From Undibacterium hunanense (GTDB lineage Bacteria > Pseudomonadota > Gammaproteobacteria > Burkholderiales > Burkholderiaceae_D): a stretch of DNA of 64,000 nucleotides. Positions 25,229 to 34,247 of the stretch are shown here, in pieces. A model generated the notes under the pieces. That model made no database searches. It saw nothing but the letters and a program-made list of their open reading frames with translations, and was not told the origin of the DNA. Made by a program: the position numbers and the translations under genes. How positions within the stretch are numbered: the first letter of the stretch is position 1; each line of letters begins with the position of its first letter. The stretch spans positions 390,659 through 454,658 of the forward strand of contig NZ_JACOGF010000002.1 of NCBI RefSeq assembly GCF_014284335.1. Direction: 5' to 3'.

Positions 25229-26725
25229 TTAATTTTGCAGTGGTTTTTGAAACAATGCATAAAACAAACCGTCATGTTCGTTGTTAGCAGCGGACGCTGT
25301 CGGCAGCACAGGCAGCATTTGACCCGGTGCATCAAGCCGTATGGCTCCGTGCCTGGTGACAAAGGCGGCGGCCTGGGCTTCCGATTCCAGCGGCCAGATC
25401 GAACAGGTGACCATCAGCATCTTGCCACCCGGCTTCAGCATGCGCCACAGATTGTCCAGGATACGGGCAGACAGGGCGGCCAGCTGGGCCGCATCTGTCT
25501 TGCGGCGTAGCCAGCGGCTGTCCGGGTGGCGTCTTACTACGCCAGAAGCGGTACAGGGCACATCGGCCAGGATACGGTCATAGGGCTTGGTATCCCACCA
25601 GCCAGTGCGGCTGGCATCACCTTCCTTGACGGTAGCGAACAACTTTAATCTTGCTAAATTATCATGTATCCGTTGCAGACGGGCCGGATCGGAGTCCAGG
25701 GCCAGCAGTTCAATATCGGCCAGCTCCAGCAAATGCCCGGTTTTGCCACCGGGGGCGGCACAGGCGTCCAGTACGCGCATGCCGTCTTGCACATCCAGCA
25801 ATGGTGCTGCCAGCTGGGCGGCGGCATCCTGCACCGACGCCATGCCTTCTTCAAAGCCGGGGATATGCTGTACCGGCATGGGCCGTACCAGCCGGATGGC
25901 AGACGGGCCGATTTGGCTGGCTGCAATTTGCTTCGAGGCCAGCAGTTCCAGATAGGCGGCTACCGTGGTGGCGCGACGGTTGACCCGTAAAGTCATGGGT
26001 GGCGCATGGTTGCCGGCAGTAAGTATGGCTTGCCAGTCTTGCGGATACGCTGCCTTGCACTGGTCTACCCACCATTGCGGATAATTCCAGGTGGCGGCAG
26101 GCTGTTTCATGACCAGTTTCAGCAACTCGTCCTTTTCGCGCAGGTAGCGGCGCAGCACGGCATTGACCATGCCCTTGGCAAACACCATATGCGGGCTGGA
26201 GGTAGCGGCGGTAACAGCCTGGTCGACCACGACAAATTCTTCATAGGCAGGTTGCTCTTCTCCTTCGTTGCCAATCAGTAAAGTCAGGGAACAGCACAAC
26301 AGGCTGTACAACAGGGCAGGTTCCGGGGTTTTGCTGGCCATGATTTTGATCAGGGCATCTACCCGCCCAACCTGGCGCATGGTGCGATAAGCTATATCCT
26401 GTATAGCGCCACGTGCCTGTGGCAGTGCATTGGTCTGGGTAAATACGCGCGACAATGCCATGGGCAAGGCCGTACCTTCCAGCACGTAGCTGACAGCCTG
26501 CGCAGCACCCACCAGGCAAAATGCCAGGGAATCAGGCTTGATGTCGACAGGCTGGAATTCCGGGACTGTCGCTGGTGGACGAGCATCCGTGCGCACATTC
26601 GGGGAGGTATTTGAGCCTGACCCTGAGCGCACACCAGAGCTTACCCCAGAGCCTGCATTTTTGCGTGCATCCGGACGTGCAGGTTTTTGGGGTTTCCCCA
26701 GTGTTTTTCTTGTATTTTCTTGCAT
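25229..26725 (-). CDS. rsmB: 16S rRNA (cytosine-967 C5)-methyltransferase RsmB
   Basis: A 498-residue enzyme: a 50-residue disordered basic start, a NusB-like domain (about 60-200), and a Rossmann methyltransferase domain with SAM motif VLDACAAPGGKTGHLLEL, DVPCTASGVVRRHPDSRWLR (catalytic PC motif) and GGKMLMVTCSIWPLESE (second Cys). It methylates C967 of 16S rRNA with SAM. It leads the rsmB-DUF4390-ntrY-ntrX operon. Confidence 0.93.
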   Translation of the reverse strand: MQENTRKTLGKPQKPARPDARKNAGSGVSSGVRSGSGSNTSPNVRTDARPPATVPEFQPVDIKPDSLAFCLVGAAQAVSYVLEGTALPMALSRVFTQTNALPQARGAIQDIAYRTMRQVGRVDALIKIMASKTPEPALLYSLLCCSLTLLIGNEGEEQPAYEEFVVVDQAVTAATSSPHMVFAKGMVNAVLRRYLREKDELLKLVMKQPAATWNYPQWWVDQCKAAYPQDWQAILTAGNHAPPMTLRVNRRATTVAAYLELLASKQIAASQIGPSAIRLVRPMPVQHIPGFEEGMASVQDAAAQLAAPLLDVQDGMRVLDACAAPGGKTGHLLELADIELLALDSDPARLQRIHDNLARLKLFATVKEGDASRTGWWDTKPYDRILADVPCTASGVVRRHPDSRWLRRKTDAAQLAALSARILDNLWRMLKPGGKMLMVTCSIWPLESEAQAAAFVTRHGAIRLDAPGQMLPVLPTASAANNEHDGLFYALFQKPLQN

Positions 26726-26899
26726 ATTTTGAATTGGCTAGGTGTAAACCGACACGTAAGTGTAACAGCCCGTGGGTACAAACCCTGTTTCTGTGGCTTT
26801 TGCCGCAGTTGAAACCTGGCCGCGCAGGTAGCACGTAAGTAGCCTGCAGGTAGGCACGCAGGTATTAATTACGCAGCAATTACCCTTCGCTATGCAGGC

Positions 26900-27790
26900 T
26901 TATGCTGCCTTTTGGCTCATTTCCAGCGGTGTGAATTGCTGTATTTCCAGCCAGGTACGCAAATCATCAAAAACCCGGGTGGCATCGAGTTCATTGAAAA
27001 TTTCATGGTAAAAGCCGGTGTAGAAATGGCTGCCAAGCCAGGTTTCATTGACTTTTTGTGCAAAACGCCGGCTACCATCGGGGTCGACCAGATGGTCATC
27101 ATCAGCCACCATCAGCAATGTGGGTAGCTGCAGTTCTGCGGCATGTTCATGGCAATAGGCCATGGCCGTCAGCATACTGGTAAGCAGCCGTGCACTGAGC
27201 CTGCCATGTACCAGGGCGTCATTTTTATAGGCTTGCACCACTTCCGCATCATGTGACAGGTAACGGGTTTGCAAGCCGTTCGGCAAGCCAACGCCAGGTA
27301 TCAGGCGGAAGGCGGTTTTCAACAGACCCTGCTGGAAACCCGTCATACGTATTGCCAGCGCCGGCGAAGACAGAATCAAAGCCTGCAACTGACTTTGGTG
27401 TTCCAGCGCAAAGCGGGCCGCGAACAGGCCGCCCATGCTGTGTCCCAGCAAAATCGGCGGGCCAGCCAATTGCTGGCGGAAGTCGGCAAGCACCATCCGG
27501 GCATCGTCCAGCATGGCATGGTTATCCGGTACGTCACCAAGGGCACCGCCAGACTTGCCATGCCCACGGTGGTCATAGGTTCTGACGACAAAACCCAGGG
27601 CATTGAAAAAGCGTGCCACGTGGGTATAGCGCCCGCAGTGTTCGCCCAGGCCATGCATGATCAGCACACCTTGCTGGGATGGTGATGCGGCATTTTCCTG
27701 GCCGGTCAGGGGCCAGTCGCGTACAAAGATGGGAGTGCCGTCGGCGGCCTCCAGATCGAATTCCCGGGTATTTTCTACATGGGAAGTCAT
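26900..27790 (-). CDS. Alpha/beta hydrolase of the monoacylglycerol lipase type
   Basis: A 296-residue hydrolase: oxyanion motif VLIMHGLGEHCGRY, nucleophile elbow LLGHSMGG, acid in MVADDDHLVDPDG and histidine in GFYHEIFNE, the order typical of YjfP/PldB/monoglyceride lipases. Cytoplasmic, no signal peptide. It shares a transcript with the DUF1840 gene four bases upstream. Substrate: probably lipid esters or lysophospholipids. Confidence 0.88.
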   Translation of the reverse strand: MTSHVENTREFDLEAADGTPIFVRDWPLTGQENAASPSQQGVLIMHGLGEHCGRYTHVARFFNALGFVVRTYDHRGHGKSGGALGDVPDNHAMLDDARMVLADFRQQLAGPPILLGHSMGGLFAARFALEHQSQLQALILSSPALAIRMTGFQQGLLKTAFRLIPGVGLPNGLQTRYLSHDAEVVQAYKNDALVHGRLSARLLTSMLTAMAYCHEHAAELQLPTLLMVADDDHLVDPDGSRRFAQKVNETWLGSHFYTGFYHEIFNELDATRVFDDLRTWLEIQQFTPLEMSQKAA

Positions 27791-27794
27791 GGGT

Positions 27795-28139
27795 TTATAC
27801 GCCCCACATCACATCACGCTGCATCTTGTTGGCAGCATGCAGCATTTCCAGCACCGGGAAGGCGCGGGTGGCAAAACTGACCGTTTCCGGCGCTTCATGT
27901 TCGTTGTCATCACCGTTTTCATTGTGATGGGCATTGACATCGCGATTGACTTCGTCCGAGATCGGATGGGCTTTGCTGTCCGCAACCGCTGCTTCTATCT
28001 TTTGTATGGCTTGTGGCAATTCTTGCGGTGTAATCACGCCGCGTTCCACATCTTTCTGTATCAGATCCAGGATGCGACGCGCATGTTCTTTATACATGGT
28101 GATTTCTGTAGCAGCTTTGGATTTGAATGTGATCAGCAT
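27795..28139 (-). CDS. DUF1840 domain protein
   Basis: 114 residues from the ATG at 28139, which has GAGGAG eight bases before it. Typical DUF1840 opening MLITFKSKAATEITMYKEHA, an acidic middle (ENGDDNEHEAPE) and a closing segment RAFPVLEMLHAANK. A small cytoplasmic family restricted mostly to beta/gammaproteobacteria, function unknown. First gene of a pair with the hydrolase. Confidence 0.88.
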   Translation of the reverse strand: MLITFKSKAATEITMYKEHARRILDLIQKDVERGVITPQELPQAIQKIEAAVADSKAHPISDEVNRDVNAHHNENGDDNEHEAPETVSFATRAFPVLEMLHAANKMQRDVMWGV

Positions 28140-28244
28140 GGACATCTCTCCTCTTTGTGGGTAGCTATGATGTAGAAATGCATATCGGCTAAAGATATGC
28201 ATACGTATAACTACATCATAATCCTAAATTAACCTGGTGTTGTT

Positions 28245-28745
28245 TCAGTTTGCTTTGAATGATGTCATAAACGTATCAATCACATCACGGCTGACGGTTT
28301 TTTCCGGCCCCAGTATGACGATTTGATAGACCCAGGGGCCACGTATAAGAAAACGGCCTACCATCAGGACCGGCACGTCGTTGCGCAATTTACCACGGAC
28401 TTCCACGTCCCCGCCTGGCGTGATGCGGGTATTGTCGGCATTGCCCTGGACGTTACGTATCATGCCCTTCTTCATTGCTTCCATGATAAGGCCTGCATTG
28501 CCAGCATCGACTGCTTTGGTGCTGCCGACGGCAAAACTGACGCCACCCGCTTCACCGGCCAGCATAGTCATTTTCACATCTATGCCTTCCAGCTGCATGT
28601 TCTTGGTATCGCTGACTGCCTTGCCGGGCATCAGGATGGAAAACGGGGCGTCATTGCTGCGGGTTTCGCGCCAGTCAAACTGGGGACTGCATGCGGCCAG
28701 ACCGATGGCTGCACTTAAGATAATGCTTTTAATCAAGATTTTCAT
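28245..28745 (-). CDS. Putative lipoprotein of unknown function
   Basis: 166 residues with a lipoprotein signal ending LAAC (Cys19), so it is exported and lipid-anchored. The mature part is a mixed alpha/beta domain of about 145 residues (PFSILMPGKAVSDT, VLMVGRFLIRGPWVYQIVILG), a pattern seen in other uncharacterised betaproteobacterial lipoproteins. No family name is claimed. Confidence 0.8.
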   Translation of the reverse strand: MKILIKSIILSAAIGLAACSPQFDWRETRSNDAPFSILMPGKAVSDTKNMQLEGIDVKMTMLAGEAGGVSFAVGSTKAVDAGNAGLIMEAMKKGMIRNVQGNADNTRITPGGDVEVRGKLRNDVPVLMVGRFLIRGPWVYQIVILGPEKTVSRDVIDTFMTSFKAN

Positions 28746-29035
28746 GAGGCTTGCGGTTTCTGGTAAAGCGTAAATTCTGATGTAGGTGAAGCAAATGCTG
28801 GCTAGCCAGTCTGACCGGCGATTCAGCCCACATGATAATGCTTTGCCCAGGCTTACGCCGGTTTTTTAAGTATGGGCCAGAATGGCCGTAAACACTGTCA
28901 GTATGCAATATTCTGACTTTGTAACCATGATCACTGCTGTCAAAGCATCCATACACTGGGGTATCATGGCGGCAAGTCTGAGTTCGACCATGGTTTTTTA
29001 GAACTTGCGCAAAAATTCATTTTTCTGGTGCCACG

Positions 29036-29377
29036 ATGCCACTACGCCAATCACTTGGAATTTCACTACTGCTATTGATCTCGCTGAGTGCCTGCGACCG
29101 TCTGGGCCTGCCTGATCCCGCCAGAGATGCGGCGGCCAAGGAATCGGATGCCAGAGCCACCGGCAGCGCCTGCCGTCATGCCGGACGCGCCATCGAAGAT
29201 TGTTACGCCCTGAACCCGGATGCGGCGCGTGCTGCGGTGTACGCCGGGTGGAAGGAAATGAATGACTACATGCGCGAAAACAAGATCGATGTCGTCAAGC
29301 CAGAACTGGCCAAATCAGACGCGTCCTCCAAGTCAGAAGATGCCAGTGCTTCTGCCAGTGCAAAAGCAGAAAAGTAA
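29036..29377 (+). CDS. Small putative lipoprotein
   Basis: 113 residues; signal with lipobox LSAC (Cys20). The mature sequence is short and polar, has two Cys (TGSACRHAGRAIEDCYALNP) that may form a disulphide, a helix YAGWKEMNDYMRE, and an Asp/Ser/Ala/Lys-rich low-complexity tail. Unknown function. It is followed 15 bases later by a GNAT gene. Confidence 0.75.
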   Translation: MPLRQSLGISLLLLISLSACDRLGLPDPARDAAAKESDARATGSACRHAGRAIEDCYALNPDAARAAVYAGWKEMNDYMRENKIDVVKPELAKSDASSKSEDASASASAKAEK

Positions 29378-29392
29378 AAGAAGTCGACAGAC

Positions 29393-29905
29393 ATGAGCTT
29401 GCAGGTGCGCAGCATGCTGCCGCAGGATCTGGCGGCAGTGTTTGATATACAGTCTTTGGCCTATGTGTCCGACATGGTGGAAACCTTGCCCCTGCTGGCG
29501 GCCCGCCTGCAAAGTGCGCCTGACACGGCCTGGGTGGCAGAGCAGGATGGTTGCATCATGGCGTATCTGGCCGCTTATCCCAGCATCGGCGGTCGTGTGT
29601 CTGCACTTGGGCAGGCATTCAGTCCGGCCAGCACACCCAACGCCCTGTATTTGCATGATCTTGCGGTGGATCCGGCGCAAGCCGGCAAAGGTGTGGCGCA
29701 AGCCATGATAGCGCATGCCTTTGCCTATGCTCAGCGGCAAAACTGGCAATATATCTGTCTGGTGTCAGTACAAAGTACCAGTGCATTTTGGCAGCGGCTT
29801 GGATTTGTAGTACAAGCAGAACTTGATCAGCAGCAGACTGACAAGCTGGCCAGTTATAGCGGCGCGGCGTTTTATATGATCAAAGACCTGCGCGCCGGCG
29901 TCTGA
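29393..29905 (+). CDS. GNAT family N-acetyltransferase
   Basis: A 170-residue acetyltransferase with motif A LYLHDLAVDPAQAGKGVAQAMI and the CoA-packing segment QSTSAFWQRLGFVVQ. It forms an apparent two-gene transcript with the small lipoprotein and ends at a strong terminator. Acceptor unknown. Confidence 0.85.
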   Translation: MSLQVRSMLPQDLAAVFDIQSLAYVSDMVETLPLLAARLQSAPDTAWVAEQDGCIMAYLAAYPSIGGRVSALGQAFSPASTPNALYLHDLAVDPAQAGKGVAQAMIAHAFAYAQRQNWQYICLVSVQSTSAFWQRLGFVVQAELDQQQTDKLASYSGAAFYMIKDLRAGV

Positions 29906-29922
29906 TGCGCAAGCAAAAAATC

Positions 29923-29958
29923 AAACGCATTGCACTTTTGAAAGTGCAATGCGTTTTT
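29923..29958 (+). terminator. Rho-independent terminator
   Basis: AACGCATTGCACTTT pairs perfectly with AAAGTGCAATGCGTT across a two-base loop and is followed by TTTTAT. It can also serve the minus-strand DUF1161 gene that ends about 55 bases later. Confidence 0.85.
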
Positions 29959-30011
29959 ATTTGCAATTGTGATTACGGCAGGCAGCCGCTATTACTTATT
30001 TGTTTTTTTAT

Positions 30012-30278
30012 TTATTCTTCTGCCTTTGCGCCCGCTTTTTCCTTTTTGTAAATGATCTTTTTCTTGTCTCCTTCGCAGGAACCGACAACGCGGTACTTAG
30101 TCTCAGTGTCTTTCGACACGACTTGCAGGGTGTAGTTATCGACACCCTTGCCTTCCAGCTTGGTCGCGATTTTTTCCTTCAAGGCTTCGCAACTGAGTAT
30201 GCCTGCTTCCGCATGGGCTGATGCACTGATGAGCAGCAAACCGCCTACCAAGGTATTTATCAACGCGTTTCTTTTCAT
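30012..30278 (-). CDS. DUF1161 family small periplasmic protein
   Basis: 88 residues: signal peptide to SAHAEAG, then the DUF1161 pattern CEALKEKIATKLEGKGVDNYTL and GSCEGDKKKIIYKK, with two Cys that can form a disulphide, and a Lys/Ala-rich tail. Function unknown. Confidence 0.87.
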   Translation of the reverse strand: MKRNALINTLVGGLLLISASAHAEAGILSCEALKEKIATKLEGKGVDNYTLQVVSKDTETKYRVVGSCEGDKKKIIYKKEKAGAKAEE

Positions 30279-30847
30279 TTTGCTGGCTCCTTTTCCTTGA
30301 TCGGATATTGTGCAGACCTGTTCCGTGCCTGATGCGGCATTTTCAGGTCATGCTGATTGTTTGTATGGGTTCGGTTCTACAGGTGGTAAAACGTAACATT
30401 TCTTGCCAGGTTTTAACAGAAATACGTTCGTTTCTTTCAGGAAAGTGTCGCAAATCATCCGCAATGCTGACCTGTGGTGGGAATTGCCCATCATTTTCAT
30501 GTGACAGGTATCGTATTTTCACGACAGTCTCAAGCTTGAAAAACAAGATTATTTTTTTACAAAAATAGGCCGTTGCTGTTGTTGAGTTCATAATTAATGC
30601 ACATTTTTCGCGTACAGTAGCAGGGGCAGTAGCATTGACAGTAGTGTTGCAAATACAGCGAGCAGTCATACCAGTATGCGGACTTCAGGCTGTGAAGACT
30701 GGACGGGCAGGGCATCGCGGCCTGTCTGGACAAGTTGCGCAGGCATTCCCCCAAACGTAAAAATCAGGCAACATGTCTGTGCGGCAAAATTTACCAACAC
30801 TATATTGCGGATAACATGGCGTATTTATCGCCACTGGACAGACAGAG
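30279..30847. other. Intergenic region of about 570 bases
   Basis: Upstream of both the DUF1161 gene (minus) and the sensor kinase gene (plus). Short frames on both strands were inspected; none has a ribosome binding site with coding-like content. No convincing RNA structure or repeat was seen apart from the A/T-rich stretch around 30540-30570. Confidence 0.4.
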
Positions 30848-33049
30848 ATGAAGCAAACAGGATTACCCACCAGTCGTTTGGCCATCGCGCTTGCCGCGTG
30901 TCTGGTGCTGGCAATTATCCTGGGTGCAGCCAGTGCGGTCTGGATGCTGCGGGCGCAGGAAGTCGGCAAATGGGAAAAGCAGACTGAAACCTTCAGTGTC
31001 GTGCTGACCGAAACCGTCAGCCAGCAAATGGATTTCGCGTATACGGCGCTGGACAGTATTTCCGAACGCATACAGGATCGCTGGAGCGTCAGTGCCGATT
31101 ACCTGTCTTCCAAACTATCGACCTACGACTTCCATCAGTTCCTGCGCGAAAAAGCCAGCCTGTCACCGGCCGTAGAAGTGATTTCCGTACTGGATGTGAA
31201 CGGCAATGTGATCAATACATCGCGCAATTTCCCGGCACCAACCTACAGCCTGGCTGATCGCGATTATTTCATTGCCCAGCGCGACAATCCTGTACAGGGG
31301 ATTTATCTGAGTTCTTCGGTGCGCAGCAAGACCACCGGGAAATGGATGTTTTTCCTCAGTCACAGGCTGACCGGCAGTGATGGTGAATTCATCGGTGTGG
31401 TTATCCTGGGCATGTCGCCCTCGTTTTACTCACAGTTTTATGAAAAACTCAGTGCTGATGGACATGCATCCATCGCTTTGCTGAGAAATGATTTCACCTA
31501 CCTCGCACGCTGGCCGGAGCGCGGTGAAATCATGGGTATGAAAAACCTGACTGGCAGCACTTATGAGCTGGTGCACAATCAAAACAAAAAATCCGGCGTC
31601 ATCATCACCAACAGTTCACGGATGGGGGATGGGGGCAAACATGTGACGCGCATGTCGGCCGTACAATCGCTGCAAAAATACCCGCTGATCATCAATTTCA
31701 CGGTAGATGAAGAGTTATACCTGTCTGACTGGCGCAAGATCACGACCGGCATTGTGGTGGTGGCCATGAGCGGCATCCTGGCACTGGTGGCAGCATTCAG
31801 CGTGCTGGTCAGTCTGCTGGAAAAACGCGAGCAGGATTTGCTCGCCACCACAGAATTGAAGCAGCAGGCGGAAATCATTAACCGCAACCAGGCCCATCTG
31901 CTCAAAAATCTGACCGAACAGCAGATCGCCCTGAAAGATTCATCCGAGCGCCTGCAAGCCATCTTCCAGAATGCTGCGGACGGTATCGTCATGATTGATG
32001 ATACCGGCAAGATAGAGGCTTTGAACCCTGCTGCCGTGGCCATTTATGGGCATCCAGCCAGTGAAGTGGTGGGCAAGAACGGGCGATTTTTCTCACCACC
32101 GGGCCAGCCTGATTTGCTGGGCCTGGCCATGAGCCGCAGCGAGTTCCTGGAAACCGGCTGCCTGCGTACCGAGGTGGAAAGAATGCGCAAGGATGGCAGC
32201 CTGTTCCCCGCAGAACTGGCCATCAGTGAGTACTACCATGCAGGCCGGCGCAAGCTGATCGTTATCGTCAGGGATATTTCCGAGCGACGCAAGATGGAAC
32301 GCATGAAGAGCGAATTCATCTCTACCGTCAGTCACGAATTGCGTACCCCGCTCACCGCCATACGTGGTGCCTTGGGCCTGGTTGTGGGTGGTGCCGTTGG
32401 TGCGGTACCAGACAAGATTGCGCCGTTGCTTGGCATGGCCCACAAGAACAGCGAAAGCCTGACCCGGCTCATCAATGATTTGCTGGATATCCAGAAAATC
32501 GAAGCGGGCAAGATGGACTTTGTGTTTGAACACCTGAACCTGCATTCACTATTGCAAATTGCCGTGAATAATAATCAGGCCTTTGCCCATAGCGTAGGGA
32601 CAGAAATCGTCTTTGATGCACAAAGCATGGATGCCCATGTGATGGTGGATGCCGGGCGTTTCCAGCAAGTCATGGCGAATCTGTTATCGAATGCCTGCAA
32701 GTATTCGCCTGAAGGGTCTGCCGTACGCGTCCTGGCCGAAGTGCGTTCGGGCAAGAGCGTGCGTATAGAGGTGATCGATCAGGGCAGCGGTATCCCGGAA
32801 AATTTCCGCGAACGTCTGTTCCAGAAATTTTCACAGGCAGATTCTTCAGATACCCGCGCCAAAGGGGGAACCGGATTAGGCCTGGCAATTTCCCAGGCCA
32901 TCATCCGGCAAATGCATGGTGATATCGGCTATTACATGGAATCCGCCCATGAAGCGCTGGGCACCCATTTTTATATCGACTTACCCCTGCATGAAGAAGT
33001 GATTACCGACATCGGCACCATTACACCAAAGACAGATCCCGTGCTTTGA
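30848..33049 (+). CDS. Membrane sensor histidine kinase (dCache-like sensor, PAS, HisKA, HATPase)
   Basis: 733 residues: membrane helix 13-34, a large periplasmic double-Cache-like domain to about 290 (NTSRNFPAPTYSLADRDYF, YLSSSVRSKTTGKWMF), helix about 298-320, a short coiled coil, PAS about 365-480 (GIVMIDDTGKIEALNPAAVAIYG), HisKA with His496 in FISTVSHELRTPLTAI, and HATPase NLLSNACKYSP, DQGSGIP, GGTGLGLAISQAI. No receiver domain and no adjacent regulator, so it is an orphan kinase. Its last 29 bases overlap the convergent DUF1501 gene. Confidence 0.9.
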   Translation: MKQTGLPTSRLAIALAACLVLAIILGAASAVWMLRAQEVGKWEKQTETFSVVLTETVSQQMDFAYTALDSISERIQDRWSVSADYLSSKLSTYDFHQFLREKASLSPAVEVISVLDVNGNVINTSRNFPAPTYSLADRDYFIAQRDNPVQGIYLSSSVRSKTTGKWMFFLSHRLTGSDGEFIGVVILGMSPSFYSQFYEKLSADGHASIALLRNDFTYLARWPERGEIMGMKNLTGSTYELVHNQNKKSGVIITNSSRMGDGGKHVTRMSAVQSLQKYPLIINFTVDEELYLSDWRKITTGIVVVAMSGILALVAAFSVLVSLLEKREQDLLATTELKQQAEIINRNQAHLLKNLTEQQIALKDSSERLQAIFQNAADGIVMIDDTGKIEALNPAAVAIYGHPASEVVGKNGRFFSPPGQPDLLGLAMSRSEFLETGCLRTEVERMRKDGSLFPAELAISEYYHAGRRKLIVIVRDISERRKMERMKSEFISTVSHELRTPLTAIRGALGLVVGGAVGAVPDKIAPLLGMAHKNSESLTRLINDLLDIQKIEAGKMDFVFEHLNLHSLLQIAVNNNQAFAHSVGTEIVFDAQSMDAHVMVDAGRFQQVMANLLSNACKYSPEGSAVRVLAEVRSGKSVRIEVIDQGSGIPENFRERLFQKFSQADSSDTRAKGGTGLGLAISQAIIRQMHGDIGYYMESAHEALGTHFYIDLPLHEEVITDIGTITPKTDPVL

Positions 33050-34223
33050 CACCGGTAAAGATCTGGTCTACCTGGTTGGTATTGAGCCCGTAGATATTGG
33101 TAAACAGGCCACCCAGTACGGCGCGGTATTCGTTCAGCACAGGGTAATCACGGTTCTGGAACAGCTTGCCTTGCTCCAGCGCGATCTGCTCACCGGCAAT
33201 GCGTCCACCCTTGACACCGCCACCCAGCACCCAGTACACGCTGCCATGACCATGATCGGTACCGCGCTTGCCGTTCTCGCGGAAGGTGCGGCCAAATTCA
33301 CTGATAACCACCACGGTCGTATTGCGCCAGGCGCTACCCATTTCGGTACGGTAAGCAGCCAGGCCGCGTCCCAGTTCTTCAAACTTGACCGCCAGTGTGC
33401 CGTTGACGCCGCCCTGGTTCACATGGGTGTCCCAACCGCCGACATCGATGAAACCCAGTGCATATTTTTCCCGCATCAGCTTGGCGATTCTTTGTGCTTC
33501 CAGCTCAAAGCCCTTGGTGGAAATGGCGTTGCGGTTGGCGCTGTTCATTTCCTCCTGCAAGTCACGGGCCACTTCTTCACGCATGGCAAAGCCATCCTTG
33601 ACGGCCTGCGACAGACTGGTATCGCCATACATCTGCAAGATCATGTCACGCTGACGCTGATCGACATTGAGTTTGCTGACGTTGCGTAAGGCAGTATTGG
33701 AGATGCGTGCCGAACCCTGCATGGCGATAGGCAACTGATCAGTGAAGGACATCGCGGCAACTTTGCTGTTGTTGCTTAATACCTTGGCCAGACGGTTCAT
33801 GAAGCCGGAATGGAAGTTCCGGCTGGCTGTCAGCGGTTGTCCCAGTTCTATACTGTCCTGGGTTTCAAAATGGCTACGCGACAGGTCATCAATACCGGCA
33901 AACGGGATAAAGCTGGCTTCCCCATTCTGAAACATGGGGTAGACAGTGTCCTTCAGTGCCGGGTGCAGGCCCCAGTCGGCGGTCAGTTCCAGCGCCGAAT
34001 CCGGTGCTGAACCTGGCCGGGCAATGGCGATGTTTGGCCTGGCTTCGTAATAAAAATTGCTGGAGGTAGGGATCAGCAAATTGCTGGCATCATAGCCACC
34101 CCGCAAAAACACAAGCAGCAGGCGGTTTTGGGTGGCGGGTGCGGCCATTACATGGCTGCTCATACCCAGCATGGCGGTGGATGGCAACAAGGCCATCGCT
34201 TTCAACAGGTCACGGCGGTTCAT
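33021..34223 (-). CDS. DUF1501 domain protein
   Basis: A 400-residue exported protein of the DUF1501/sulfatase-like family: start MNRRDLLKAMALLPSTAML resembles a Tat signal (RR-D-x-L), then LLLVFLRGGYDASNLL, FGRTFRENGKRGTDHGHGSV with Asp/His residues that could bind metal, and HFETQDSIELG. DUF1501 genes are regularly paired with DUF1800 genes, as here. Function unknown. Confidence 0.88.
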   Translation of the reverse strand: MNRRDLLKAMALLPSTAMLGMSSHVMAAPATQNRLLLVFLRGGYDASNLLIPTSSNFYYEARPNIAIARPGSAPDSALELTADWGLHPALKDTVYPMFQNGEASFIPFAGIDDLSRSHFETQDSIELGQPLTASRNFHSGFMNRLAKVLSNNSKVAAMSFTDQLPIAMQGSARISNTALRNVSKLNVDQRQRDMILQMYGDTSLSQAVKDGFAMREEVARDLQEEMNSANRNAISTKGFELEAQRIAKLMREKYALGFIDVGGWDTHVNQGGVNGTLAVKFEELGRGLAAYRTEMGSAWRNTTVVVISEFGRTFRENGKRGTDHGHGSVYWVLGGGVKGGRIAGEQIALEQGKLFQNRDYPVLNEYRAVLGGLFTNIYGLNTNQVDQIFTGVKARDLSLV

Positions 34224-34247
34224 ATCCTTGATCTTTCTATGAAAAGA

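Noticed and set aside
30279..30847. Small minus-strand frame of 108 codons upstream of the sensor kinase gene
   Set aside because: Composition is not gene-like and no start signal or family pattern is visible.
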